IMG/VR virus record: IMGVR_UViG_3300033978_000922
Location: 1-36,603 of that record
DNA from: a virus
Length of the DNA stretch: 36,603 nucleotides
Strand: one strand, 5' to 3'
The first letter of the stretch is position 1. Each line of letters opens with the position of its first letter. Positions 1 to 8,737 of this stretch are shown piece after piece. The notes beneath the pieces are model-generated. The model was not told the DNA's origin. It made no database searches and was given only the letters and a program-made list of their open reading frames with translations. Both the position numbers and the translations under genes were made by a program.

Positions 1-2136
1 GCAAAAGCTGACAGGGATTATTTAGCGGAAAAAACTAAATTAGAATCCCAATCTCTCCAGGCAAGTGCTGACAACGAGAAAAAACAACGGGATGCAGCAA
101 TTAAATTTCTTGACACTAAACAGAAAGAAGCTCAAGACATCCTTCAAAAATCCCAGAATCAACAGTTAATTAATATCCAGAAACTAGAAAATGCAGGTGT
201 TGTAATTAAAGAGGAAACCGAACTACTGAAAACTAAAGCTACTGGAGAAAGAATTAATAATGATTTACGGCTAGAACAGGAAAGGTTAAAGAAATTAGAA
301 TCACTTGAAAAGCCCAAAAACCAACAAGAAAGATTAGCTCTTGATGCACAAATTCGAGGTTCTAGGCTAAAAACTCAAGACTTGATTCGCCAAGGATTAG
401 AGAATGAGCAAAAAGCTTACGACGGGCAAATTAGCTTAGTTAAAGCCAATATCAAATTAGAGAGTGAAGCTAAGGAGACTAAACTAGAAAGACAGCGTTT
501 GACATTGGGCGAAGCCGCGATCGCGCAACAAATCGCTAGACAAAAAGTTACTGATTTAGAGAATGAATTAGCATTAGAAACTAGAAATAAACAACGGCGA
601 TCGGCGATAATTCTGGAGTTAGAAAAAGCTAGGACTGCGGCGAGACGGGCGGGGATTGCTGATGAATTAAATGATTTTGATAACACTACTGCACAACTAC
701 AAGCTGGACTTGAGAATAGATATAACAATGGTCAAATCTTTCAATCACGAATTAGAACTATTGAGGCGCAGAGAGCCGTTGAACGCGCTCAAAAAGAATT
801 TGACCTTGAAAAAGATAATGTTGATAAAAAATATAAATTACAATTGGCACTGGAGAAAGCTAAGACGGCTTTACTTGATGCCCAAATTGCCGAGCGTAAG
901 GAATTAATTGAAACTGAGAATCAGGAATATCTTAATCAAATCGAGGAGCAGAACCAAGCAATTAAACGCCAGTCAATGCTGTACGAAGTCATGGCTTCTG
1001 CACTGACCGAGAGAAACAAGATTTTAGAAGCTGGTAAAAATTTAGCTGCTGCTGCTGCCGGATTCATAGCTAGTGAACTTGATGTTTTATCTAAAGTTGA
1101 AACCAGCGAATATCGTCGTAAACAATTAGCGGAAATTGCGGCGGCTATTAAATTAGAGGCATTGCAAAAACAACAGGAATTTGAGCGTCAAAGTTTAGAA
1201 AATCAAATACTACAAAATAAATTAGCCTTGGAACGTGAAGCAATTCAAAACAGAATTAACCAAGCTACTAAAATAGCTGAAATTGCTAAACAACAAGCTG
1301 AAATTGAAGTTTTCAAAGCAGATCCTCGCAATGAAAATCGTTCCGGTAGAGCGCAATTGAGAGCCAAAGAATTAGCTTTAGAAGCTAATCAATTTGGATT
1401 GGTTCAATTAGGGCTGCAAGGTGGATTAATTCAACAGCAATTAGGAGGACAAGATGCTTTGGCTAACATCCAACGGCGATCGCTCGAACTCAAGCAAAAA
1501 GGAGATCAACGGCAAGCTGAAGCTGAATTAATTAATGCTTTACCACCGGGAAGAAGGCAACGAGCCGCAAGGGCATTAGAACAGCAGATTATAGAAGAAC
1601 AAGGATTTAGTAATTTTCAAGGCTTTATAGATGCTGGATTATCAAAATCCAGAGGGATAGTTGAAAAGAGATTTGGTATTACACCATCCATAGACTTGCT
1701 TGGTGCTGTAGACCCAGAATTAGCAGGACTGCTAGAAAACTTATCTCCATCTCAACGAGCAGCCGCTATAGGAAACGTCCAAAGCAATTTTGACAAACAA
1801 TTTGGTGGCACTCAGTCATTGAGTAATGTTTCCTCTCCTAATCCCACTGGTAAACCATTGCAGTTACTTCCAGAATTTCAGGGTAAATTAACTCTACCTT
1901 CACCAACTCAAAGCGGTTCATCAATTGTGAATTTAGAGAAATCTGGTAATTTGTTCCAAACTGGTGTAGAGAAATTAATTGATTATTTGGATAGCCAGAA
2001 GAAAGATACTAGAGGCACTAATTACAATATCAATATCACGTCACCGGTTGGCAATACTTCTACCTCTGGAACTGCTAAAGTATCCACATTGGAAGATACC
2101 CTGAGAATTGCTAAACAATTAGCAGGTATTCGCTGA
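1..2136 (+). CDS. Tail tape-measure-like coiled-coil protein, C-terminal part
   Basis: The reading frame is open from the first base of the window, so the 5' end is missing; 711 codons remain. The first roughly 450 residues are almost entirely charged, Gln/Glu/Lys/Ala-rich heptad-like sequence, typical of long coiled coils. A short Ala-rich hydrophobic patch (AAAAAGFIASEL) lies near window residue 350, and the last 200 residues are less helical and Ser/Pro/Gly-richer. A long coiled-coil protein upstream of other virion genes suggests a tape-measure protein that sets tail length and lines the tail tube. I see no peptidase or transglycosylase motif in the visible part. Another coiled-coil virion or cytoskeleton-like protein remains possible. 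Confidence 0.6.
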   Translation, partial: AKADRDYLAEKTKLESQSLQASADNEKKQRDAAIKFLDTKQKEAQDILQKSQNQQLINIQKLENAGVVIKEETELLKTKATGERINNDLRLEQERLKKLESLEKPKNQQERLALDAQIRGSRLKTQDLIRQGLENEQKAYDGQISLVKANIKLESEAKETKLERQRLTLGEAAIAQQIARQKVTDLENELALETRNKQRRSAIILELEKARTAARRAGIADELNDFDNTTAQLQAGLENRYNNGQIFQSRIRTIEAQRAVERAQKEFDLEKDNVDKKYKLQLALEKAKTALLDAQIAERKELIETENQEYLNQIEEQNQAIKRQSMLYEVMASALTERNKILEAGKNLAAAAAGFIASELDVLSKVETSEYRRKQLAEIAAAIKLEALQKQQEFERQSLENQILQNKLALEREAIQNRINQATKIAEIAKQQAEIEVFKADPRNENRSGRAQLRAKELALEANQFGLVQLGLQGGLIQQQLGGQDALANIQRRSLELKQKGDQRQAEAELINALPPGRRQRAARALEQQIIEEQGFSNFQGFIDAGLSKSRGIVEKRFGITPSIDLLGAVDPELAGLLENLSPSQRAAAIGNVQSNFDKQFGGTQSLSNVSSPNPTGKPLQLLPEFQGKLTLPSPTQSGSSIVNLEKSGNLFQTGVEKLIDYLDSQKKDTRGTNYNINITSPVGNTSTSGTAKVSTLEDTLRIAKQLAGIR

Positions 2137-2166
2137 TATAATAATATTTATTTTGCGATCGCATCT

Positions 2167-2781
2167 ATGACATTTAGTATTGATATTCCCCATTTTAAAT
2201 GTTTTATTAATAAATCATTTCTTTATGATTGGGATTCTCAGCAAATTGGATATATACCCGTTCGCGTATTTGGACTAACTTCTATTCCTGGTAGATCCGT
2301 TGGTTTCAACCTGATGACTAACCAAGGAGCGCAATTTGCTAGAGTCCCCATTCATGCCTTAGCTTGGAAGGAAGATGGTGAGCAGTTGCCATTGGATTGG
2401 TTGCAATTGTGGGATTGCCTAAGTTATGAACCCTGCGCGATCGCCTATTCTTATCTTTCCGAATTACGCTGTAAGACTATTCTCAAAGACAGAAAATGGT
2501 ACGATGGCGAATATGTATTCACGATTGATTGGGCTGGTGGTGACTGGGCGGAAGACCCCAGTGAGCATAAATGTGGCCATGTTTTAAAATTGGATAATGG
2601 ATGTTTCGCAATACAACCAAATAATAGAATTGTTTGGTTCGATCCGAGTTTTATAACTGAACCACTAACGGAAAATCCTGGATATAAAATCCACACTCAC
2701 AGATATAAAAGCGAATCTTCTGGTAAGTGGATATCGGAAGATAGTGATAAATTTTTCTATGATATTCAAAAATACGAATAA
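2167..2781 (+). CDS. Hypothetical phage protein, probably tail-associated
   Basis: A 204-aa soluble protein starting 30 bp after the tape-measure-like gene, so probably co-transcribed with it. It is rich in aromatic residues (many Trp and Tyr, e.g. VFTIDWAGGDWAEDPSEHKC) and looks beta-rich, with no membrane segment or signal peptide. I do not recognise the family. Position directly after the tape-measure-like gene is where phages place distal-tail and baseplate proteins, so a minor tail role is a positional inference only. Confidence 0.6.
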   Translation: MTFSIDIPHFKCFINKSFLYDWDSQQIGYIPVRVFGLTSIPGRSVGFNLMTNQGAQFARVPIHALAWKEDGEQLPLDWLQLWDCLSYEPCAIAYSYLSELRCKTILKDRKWYDGEYVFTIDWAGGDWAEDPSEHKCGHVLKLDNGCFAIQPNNRIVWFDPSFITEPLTENPGYKIHTHRYKSESSGKWISEDSDKFFYDIQKYE

Positions 2782-2922
2782 GTAAATTGATGAGAGCGAT
2801 CACTTATCCCTACTCAACGCACAATCTTGTAGAGTTAGTGAGCGATCGCATTTCCATTGTACATCGTTTTTAACTAATGTTATTATCTCTATTTAATTTG
2901 TAATATACAATAAAACAGGATT

Positions 2923-3300
2923 ATGCAACTAGAAAGAATGCCGCAGCTTGGTCAAGTCTGGCAAGATTTTAAGAATAATAAATACAAAATACTTTTTGTC
3001 ACTGGTAGTCCAATTAAATTGCTGGAGGATTTATATAATGTTAATGAAGACATTAAACATCATGAAACAGGATATAAATGTCTTCTAGCCTATAAGAACA
3101 ATAAGACTGCTTTGATTTACGAACATGATGTGTGTACTGGCAATTGTTTAGAAGGTGATTATGTGATTTATCGGCGCATGAATCCTAAGTATCCACAAAT
3201 ATGGGCGTGTTCATTAGACGAGTTTTTAGGGATAATTAGTTCACCTTATATTGAGGATGTTGTTTGTAATAATTATCCAAGATTTAATAGGGTTAGTTAG
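2923..3300 (+). CDS. DUF1653-like small protein
   Basis: A 125-aa protein. The order GQVWQDFKNNKYKILFV ... ALIYEHD ... YVIYRR ... IWACSLDEFLGII resembles DUF1653-type domains, in which a short beta-rich module reads roughly as H/K-x-G-x-x-Y-x-V followed by VVY and ending in W-x-R-P-L-x-x-F. The function of that family is unknown. The gene sits alone between two gaps (140 bp upstream, 409 bp downstream), so it may be a late-acquired cargo gene. The family assignment is by eye and moderate. Confidence 0.55.
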   Translation: MQLERMPQLGQVWQDFKNNKYKILFVTGSPIKLLEDLYNVNEDIKHHETGYKCLLAYKNNKTALIYEHDVCTGNCLEGDYVIYRRMNPKYPQIWACSLDEFLGIISSPYIEDVVCNNYPRFNRVS

Positions 3301-3452
3301 TATTCTAGATATTAGTGTGTGTTTGTAAATATTAGAAGCGCGATCGCCCCAAACTCGAAATAATAAAGTTACACGCATAGAGAAGCATAAACAACTATCA
3401 CTATTTAGCTAATCCATCAAAAGCATTGATATTACTGCACTTTATAACTCAT

Positions 3453-3556
3453 GAGTACAGAATCTTTTTCTTAGTTATAAGAGATTTAATTTCTTTTATT
3501 CCAAGAGAAGAAATAAATTAAATATATATAATAATCAAGAGAAAGATTCTGTACTC
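3453..3556. repeat. Nested long inverted repeat (possible cruciform, operator or origin)
   Basis: Outer arms 3453-3472 and 3537-3556 are 20 nt each and match at 19 of 20 positions (GAGTACAGAATCTTTTTCTT against the reverse complement of the right arm). A second pair, ATTTAATTT at 3484-3492 and AAATTAAAT at 3515-3523, nests inside. The centre is very AT-rich. The element ends 30 bp before a consensus promoter. No gene lies in 3301-3709 and this is its main feature. It could be an operator, a replication-origin element or a structured transcript. Confidence 0.65.
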
Positions 3557-3585
3557 AAGCTAGATACAGTAAAGCTTTTAGATGC

Positions 3586-3613
3586 TTGACATTTAGTGGA
3601 AATAGTTTACAAT
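3586..3613 (+). promoter_or_regulatory. Consensus sigma-70-type promoter
   Basis: TTGACA (3586-3591), a 16-bp spacer and TACAAT (3608-3613). This is the best promoter match I found in the window. It would drive the gene at 3710 with a leader of about 90 nt. Confidence 0.65.
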
Positions 3614-3624
3614 GTATAGAACGG

Positions 3625-3664
3625 ACAAAACGCCCCAGTGTTTTAGACACTAAGACGTTTTTGT
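3625..3664 (+). promoter_or_regulatory. Leader hairpin, attenuator-like
   Basis: An outer stem ACAAAACG (3625-3632) can pair with CGTTTTTGT (3656-3664, one extra T). An inner perfect stem AGTGT/ACACT (3637-3641, 3647-3651) has a TTTAG loop. The structure would start just after the predicted transcription start, and its 3' side is T-rich, so it could work as an attenuator or as an RNA element controlling the gene at 3710. Confidence 0.45.
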
Positions 3665-3709
3665 TTATCTGCCCGCTCGACCTGACCGATAAGACCGAGA
3701 AAAGAATAT

Positions 3710-4591
3710 ATGAATCATACTGCAAATCTACTCCAGTCACAAGGTACAACCGTACTCAATCAGATAGAAATTGCCGAAACCCGCGAATTAGCGTTTGAAT
3801 TTGCCAACAATTTAGATAACAAACAACTCCTAACCCAAATGGGGATGTTTAACGCCTACGCATGGAGAGCCGCCGTAAATCATAACGCGCTCTATCGTGA
3901 AGGCGACAAATACAGAATTAGCTATCCAGAATGGAACAACTTGCTCAATTGTTCACGCCAAGGGCAATTAGAAATTGTTGTGGCCACTGAATGGCTACAA
4001 GAGTACATGAAGGAGAACTGGAAAGGAGCGTGTCACAGCGAAAATACCCTAAGAAAATATCGGAAATTGCAATTACAATTAGGATTATTTTACTTTGACA
4101 TTGAGAACCGCCCCAAGGGTGCATATTGGGGAAGCAGAAACGGACAAAAAGGCCACGCTACAGCTACACCACCAAAGCTAGAAAGAGTAGACTTATCCAG
4201 AATATTGATTTTCTATCAAGTTTTTGATCAAGTCTACAGAGACAGGCTGAATCAAATACTAACTATTTCTGAAGATATAACTGCTTTTGACTTTATGCCG
4301 GAACACGGTGGCATGGTCATGATCGAGTTGTACAATGCCCTGAATATTAGCGACTTTCAGGGAAATGTTGGTGCATCAGAAATAGTTTGTGAACCACAAA
4401 AGGAGGTGTCAGTAGCAAAACCTCGCGTAGCTTTCAAATGGAGAAATAATCCTAAAAACTTCTTTGATCCGGCAATTTGGAAGTATTTAGTCACCAAAGC
4501 TAATTTTGTGGCCAGCCAAATCAAAGAAATTGCTGTAGAAATAGCTTCTGAACTAATGCCTCTTGGGACTCTTGAGGAAGTTTCGTATTAA
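3710..4591 (+). CDS. Unknown phage protein with its own strong promoter
   Basis: A 293-aa protein of unrecognised family. The ATG follows GAGAAAAGAA, a weak ribosome-binding site, and sits about 95 bp after a TTGACA/TACAAT promoter. The middle carries a basic stretch (HSENTLRKYRKLQLQL) and the sequence is mostly helical with many Trp/Tyr; no catalytic motif or membrane segment is evident. A dedicated promoter, an RNA hairpin and a large inverted repeat in front of it suggest a tightly controlled, possibly DNA-binding or replication-related protein. That role is inference only. Confidence 0.6.
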   Translation: MNHTANLLQSQGTTVLNQIEIAETRELAFEFANNLDNKQLLTQMGMFNAYAWRAAVNHNALYREGDKYRISYPEWNNLLNCSRQGQLEIVVATEWLQEYMKENWKGACHSENTLRKYRKLQLQLGLFYFDIENRPKGAYWGSRNGQKGHATATPPKLERVDLSRILIFYQVFDQVYRDRLNQILTISEDITAFDFMPEHGGMVMIELYNALNISDFQGNVGASEIVCEPQKEVSVAKPRVAFKWRNNPKNFFDPAIWKYLVTKANFVASQIKEIAVEIASELMPLGTLEEVSY

Positions 4592-4738
4592 TTACTAAAT
4601 TTGGAAAATAGCAAAATGAGAAAAATTAAAGTTAGCTTCTTTGAGCGAAGACTGATATTCAATTATTGAATCGAAAACTGTCAAAACTTATGAAGTTAGA
4701 AAATTCAGGATTGTAGCGATCGCGTAATAGGAGTAAAA

Positions 4739-5044
4739 ATGATCACCGCAGGAAAACTAGAAGTAACAGCTAAAATCACAGAACTACCCAAATCATCCAC
4801 TGACAAGAACAAGTGGCATGAGTTCTTTGTTAATTGTGACGGGACTAAAATCAGGGTTCACGTCAAGCCTAAAGTTTGGAATAAACTGCTTTATGCTCAT
4901 GAGAATTACCCTATGTGGGTGGCATCAATCACGGGTAAAGTAGGTGAACCAATATCAGGTGGCTTTAACATCCTTGAACCTGCTATCCAAGTATTCGAGA
5001 AAAAGCCCAAGCCCCCAAAAGAAGAACCAGCAGCAGAAAATTAG
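4739..5044 (+). CDS. Small OB-like beta protein with Lys/Pro/Glu tail
   Basis: A 101-aa protein with a good ribosome-binding site (TAGGAGTAAAAATG). Residues 1-85 alternate beta-type segments (LEVTAKITEL, IRVHVKPKVW, MWVASITGKV) as in small OB-fold nucleic-acid-binding proteins. The tail is charged and proline-rich (EKKPKPPKEEPAAEN), like the flexible tails of single-strand-binding proteins. No specific family is recognised, so the OB assignment is by pattern only. Confidence 0.55.
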   Translation: MITAGKLEVTAKITELPKSSTDKNKWHEFFVNCDGTKIRVHVKPKVWNKLLYAHENYPMWVASITGKVGEPISGGFNILEPAIQVFEKKPKPPKEEPAAEN

Positions 5045-5078
5045 TTAATGAGCGATCGCAATTAATGAGCGATCGCAA
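5045..5078. repeat. Two perfect 17-bp tandem units containing HIP1
   Basis: The unit TTAATGAGCGATCGCAA occurs twice head to tail, at 5045-5061 and 5062-5078. Each copy carries one GCGATCGC. The surrounding gap 5045-5219 holds nothing else clear except a -10-like TATAAT at 5157-5162. Confidence 0.8.
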
Positions 5079-5219
5079 TTGCATGGGAATTGCGAAAACA
5101 AGGATTTGATGTTTTACTTTTCCCTGTAAAATAACGTATTTTTATGGCATTTACGGTATAATCATTTAGAATAAATACTTGCTACTAATACTTTAAAGTC
5201 GTTTATCCATAGTATTTTT

Positions 5220-5603
5220 GTGCAATTTGAAATTGATCGTAACAAGATAAATGAATTAAAAAATATGAGTAATTATAGGAAAACTCGTATTTGCCAAGGT
5301 ACGTCTGTGTATACGTGGGGAAGATGGATAAAAGATAAACATTCCCCTGGTATCCGAACCTTAGAAGACATATCTAAACACAGTGATTTTAACTCAGCAG
5401 AATTAGCGATCGCTATTCTAGAGCTTCGGCAAGAATATCTGGAAAAGCAATCTTCTGGTTACTCATTTGAACGGCAGGTAGAAGAAATGAGTGAAGAACA
5501 ATCAAAAGAACTTTTAATAAAGTTGTATAAGCATATAACAGATTGTTCTGGAATGCCCGAACTTGATGATTTCGAGAAGCGCGTATTCCCACTAGTCAGT
5601 TAG
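5220..5603 (+). CDS. Putative Cro/CI-like DNA-binding protein
   Basis: A 127-aa protein starting at GTG; an in-frame ATG at 5265 is an alternative start. Residues 8-60 resemble an XRE-type helix-turn-helix: an INELKN helix, then TSVYTWGRWIKDKHSPGIRT, which matches the recognition-helix-plus-turn pattern in which a Trp/Tyr-bearing helix is followed by a Pro-containing turn and a TLEDIS helix. The C-terminal half is acidic and helical. A TATAAT-like -10 lies about 60 bp upstream. Likely a phage regulator; target unknown. Confidence 0.5.
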   Translation: MQFEIDRNKINELKNMSNYRKTRICQGTSVYTWGRWIKDKHSPGIRTLEDISKHSDFNSAELAIAILELRQEYLEKQSSGYSFERQVEEMSEEQSKELLIKLYKHITDCSGMPELDDFEKRVFPLVS

Positions 5604-5665
5604 TATTTTCTATTCATTCGTTTATGCAGATGCTATAATCTCAATAAATTACTAGTATCAAAATT

Positions 5666-5935
5666 ATGCCTACCAAAAAGATAGAACCTGAGATTTTAGA
5701 GACAACTGAAGAAGTCCCAGAAATAGCCGCTCCTTTTGGAGGAATAACATCTGAGTCTGTTTTGGGAGTATTAGGCGATCGCCGTCGTCAATTTTTGGTT
5801 GAGAATTTCACAGCATCAATGCTAACAGGACTAAAAATTGATTTGGACGGAAAAATGCCAAATCAAGAGCAAAGAAAAAAGATTGTTAATTTTGCTGTCA
5901 AAATGGCAGATGATGTAATTGCAGCAACCGATTAG
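5666..5935 (+). CDS. Small acidic hypothetical protein
   Basis: An 89-aa protein that I do not recognise. The first 25 residues are acidic and disordered-looking (EPEILETTEEVPEIAAP). The remainder is two amphipathic helices, the second being KKIVNFAVKMADDVIAATD. It precedes the terminase pair by 175 bp, a gap that contains two HIP1 sites and no other signal I can see. It may belong to the packaging or head module by position. Confidence 0.55.
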   Translation: MPTKKIEPEILETTEEVPEIAAPFGGITSESVLGVLGDRRRQFLVENFTASMLTGLKIDLDGKMPNQEQRKKIVNFAVKMADDVIAATD

Positions 5936-6110
5936 GAGTTTGGATATTACGCCATTACAGAAGATTCGGACTTATAAGCGATCGCTGGGACTGGATTAAG
6001 AGCGATCGCTGGCAGTAAATCAATAATCCCTAAGAAGTATTTCATATTGCCTCTAAATGTGTTATCTATAAATCAAGTATTATTAATTAGCCACTTACTA
6101 ATAATCGAGG

Positions 6111-6611
6111 ATGTCTGAGAAACCCGTATACGAAAAACTAGAAACTGAAACACCAAAAGCTTATGAAGCATTTTGCGCTTATCGTGATATGGGTTCATCG
6201 CGATCGCTTCATAGGGTAAGGGACGAAGAGGGCAAATCTCATGGTACTTTAGAGAAATGGTGTAGAGATCACAATTGGGTCAAAAGAGTTGAGGCTTACG
6301 ACATAGACCAAGAAGCGATCGCTAGACAAATTTTAGAGGAAGAAAATAGAGAAGCTTACAGAGAAAAGTTGAGAAAGTATCGCCAAGAAAATGAAGAAAT
6401 TGGCAATGCACTTCGAGCAACTGCTGTAATTGTGTTAAAGAAATTCAGAACATTTGCTAATGATTTAGATCCTAAAGATATCAAGCCTAGCAATTCGGCT
6501 AATATTGTTAGAGCAATAGATACTTGTTTAACACAAGGCGATCGCTTGTTATCTGATTCTTTGGCAATAGAAAAACTATTACAACAGATGAGTTCTGATG
6601 AGGAAGATTAG
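6111..6611 (+). CDS. terS: Terminase small subunit (TerS-like)
   Basis: A 166-aa protein. Residues 25-65 (AYRDMGSSRSLHRVRDEEGK then LEKWCRDHNWVKRVEAYD) match the helix-turn-helix of phage small terminases, where a final W-x-x-R-V-x-A-Y/W-D motif is characteristic. A helical oligomerisation-type region follows (residues 70-115). Its 3' end overlaps the large subunit by 14 nt, indicating translational coupling. TerS recognises phage DNA and regulates the large subunit during packaging. Confidence 0.75.
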   Translation: MSEKPVYEKLETETPKAYEAFCAYRDMGSSRSLHRVRDEEGKSHGTLEKWCRDHNWVKRVEAYDIDQEAIARQILEEENREAYREKLRKYRQENEEIGNALRATAVIVLKKFRTFANDLDPKDIKPSNSANIVRAIDTCLTQGDRLLSDSLAIEKLLQQMSSDEED

Positions 6612-8187
6612 AGGCAAAGATATTATTCTTCAGGATATATATGCCGAAAATCCTTTGGTAGATTATCATTCGCAAAAGTCAGATAAGCGATCGCATAAAG
6701 CCAAGCGAAGTATTCAGGATGAATTTATTGAACAGTTGTGGAAACCGCAAAAAGGATTCCAGCAAAAAGTTTATGAGTCAGAAGCGGATGAACTTTTAGT
6801 GGGTGGCGCGGCTGGACCGGGGAAGACGGCAGTTTTATTGATTGTGGCAACGCGATCGCATAGGAACTCGATTATTTTTAGACGGGAATATTCTCGACTC
6901 AAGGACGTAATTGAGAAAAGTCGCAGATTATTAAATTCTACTAGCGGTAGATACAACAGCACAGATAAAATTTGGCGACTTCCTGGCGGGAGAACATTAG
7001 AATTTGGTGCGGTTCAATATGAAGATGACAAAGAAAACTATCGAGGTCGAGAGCATGATTTAAAAGGTTTTGATGAATTGACAGAATTTAGTCAGACTCA
7101 GTACGAATTTATTATCACCTGGAATCGTTCATCCGAACCTACTCAACGCTGTCGGATTATATCTACCTGTAACCCTCCATCTTCAACTGAGGGAGCGTGG
7201 ATTATTGATTATTGGAGTCCTTGGTTAAAAGAGGATTATTCAGGCGATCGCGCATTACCCGGCGAACTAAGATGGTTCGCAACCTTAGATGGTGAATCTG
7301 TAGAAGTTCCCAATGGTGAAGCGTTTGAACATACCAATCAGGACGGAATAACAGAAACTATTATTCCTCGCTCTCGCTCATTTATCCCTGGTTCATTGGA
7401 TGAAAACATCTACTTGCGAGATACCAATTATCGAGGGATGCTACAGCGATTACCTGAACCACTGCGATCGCAACTCTTGTACGGTTCATTCAAAACTGTT
7501 GCTAAGAAAGATGACCCTTGGCAGATTATTCCAACTGAATGGTACGACGCTGCTGTAGCGAGATGGAAAGAAGCTGCACCAGCCCCACAATCACATTTAG
7601 GAGTTGATGTGGCCAGGGGCGGAGATTGTTCAAGTGTAATTGCCGTAAGACATCATCATTGGCTTGCACCATTAATAGAAATTCCTGGGAAGGATACACC
7701 TGATGGTGATTCTTTAGCTATGGAAATAATCAAGGTGATGCGATCGCAGAAAACAGAAATTAGGATTGACGTGGTAGGAGTCGGTAGTTCTCCTTACGAT
7801 TCTTTGAGAAGATTAAATGTTGAGCCAATTCCTATTAATGGCGGTGCTTCTGTTAAGGACGAAGACGGCAATCCCAAGAAAGATAGAAGTGGCGTTTTGC
7901 AGTTTTACAACCTGCGATCATATCTCTATTGGAATATGAGAGAAATTCTTGACCCCAAAAATAAAATGAATATCGCTTTACCGCCTGACTCCAGATTAAA
8001 AGTAGAGTTGTTAGCACCGCGTTGGTCAGTCACAAAAGGTAGGACTGAATTTGGGGAAATCAGAGTCGAAAGTAAAGATGATATTGTTAAGAGAATCGGG
8101 CGATCGCCTGATAAAGCAGATGCCACGGTTTACGCATTTGGGGAGATAGAAAATGAATTGTCTTATGAGTGGATGCGGGAGATTTGA
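6598..8187 (+). CDS. terL: Terminase large subunit
   Basis: A 529-aa ATP-driven DNA-packaging motor and headful or site-specific nuclease. Walker A is GGAAGPGKT (residues 69-77, Lys76) and Walker B is KGFDE (156-160, Asp159/Glu160). The RNase-H-like nuclease begins with LGVDVARGGDCSSV (Asp337), and a late SPDKADATVYAFG motif completes the acidic site. Length is normal for TerL. The TGA stop (8185-8187) is flush with the first CRISPR repeat: the array follows with no spacer DNA, and its minus-strand transcript would run antisense into the terL 3' end. Confidence 0.95.
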   Translation: MRKIRGKDIILQDIYAENPLVDYHSQKSDKRSHKAKRSIQDEFIEQLWKPQKGFQQKVYESEADELLVGGAAGPGKTAVLLIVATRSHRNSIIFRREYSRLKDVIEKSRRLLNSTSGRYNSTDKIWRLPGGRTLEFGAVQYEDDKENYRGREHDLKGFDELTEFSQTQYEFIITWNRSSEPTQRCRIISTCNPPSSTEGAWIIDYWSPWLKEDYSGDRALPGELRWFATLDGESVEVPNGEAFEHTNQDGITETIIPRSRSFIPGSLDENIYLRDTNYRGMLQRLPEPLRSQLLYGSFKTVAKKDDPWQIIPTEWYDAAVARWKEAAPAPQSHLGVDVARGGDCSSVIAVRHHHWLAPLIEIPGKDTPDGDSLAMEIIKVMRSQKTEIRIDVVGVGSSPYDSLRRLNVEPIPINGGASVKDEDGNPKKDRSGVLQFYNLRSYLYWNMREILDPKNKMNIALPPDSRLKVELLAPRWSVTKGRTEFGEIRVESKDDIVKRIGRSPDKADATVYAFGEIENELSYEWMREI

Positions 8188-8732
8188 TTACCAATCACAT
8201 GACATCCTCTGTTATTCCTAACTGTTATTCCTAACAAGATATTTATATATTTCTCCTACTTGCCAATCACATGACATCCTCTGTTATTCCTAACTGTCAC
8301 AAAATAATTTTTGTCTTAAAACTATTATTACTTGCCAATCACATGACATCCTCTGTTATTCCTAACGTCTGTCATAGCAGCAATTAATCTTTTTATTCAA
8401 CTTGCCAATCACATGACATCCTCTGTTATTCCTAACTCTACTTTGGTTAATTTTCTTCCCTGTTCATTAGCACTTGCCAATCACATGACATCCTCTGTTA
8501 TTCCTAACGACCGCCAAGTCTGAGGGGTTTTGTTTTGGGAGTTGTCATAATGCTTGCCAATCACATGACATCCTCTGTTATTCCTAACTGGTTTAGAAGG
8601 GGCGCGGCTCGGTGCGGACAACGCCTTGCCAATCACATGACATCCTCTGTTATTCCTAACTATCCTTCCGCATAATGCAGTCTATTATATTTGCGACTTG
8701 CCAATCACATGACATCCTCTGTTATTCCTAAC
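8187..8732 (-). CRISPR. Phage-borne CRISPR array, 8 repeats and 7 spacers
   Basis: The repeat is 36 nt. Seven perfect copies start at 8259, 8331, 8401, 8473, 8553, 8625 and 8697. The terminal copy at 8187-8222 has two substitutions in its first four plus-strand bases. Spacers are 36, 36, 34, 36, 44, 36 and 36 nt. On the minus strand the repeat begins GTTAGGAATAACAGAGGATG and ends TCATGTGATTGGCAAG, the usual GTT start of type V repeats. The degenerate copy lies far from the effector gene, so minus-strand transcription with R8187 as trailer is the natural reading. The array ends 5 bp from the effector stop codon. Confidence 0.97.
8210..8235. repeat. 13-nt duplication of the repeat end inside the terminal spacer
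   Basis: TGTTATTCCTAAC closes the terminal repeat (8210-8222) and is repeated immediately at 8223-8235. The last spacer therefore begins with a tandem copy of the repeat end, leaving 23 nt of unique sequence (8236-8258). Confidence 0.9.
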
Positions 8733-8737
8733 CCCTG

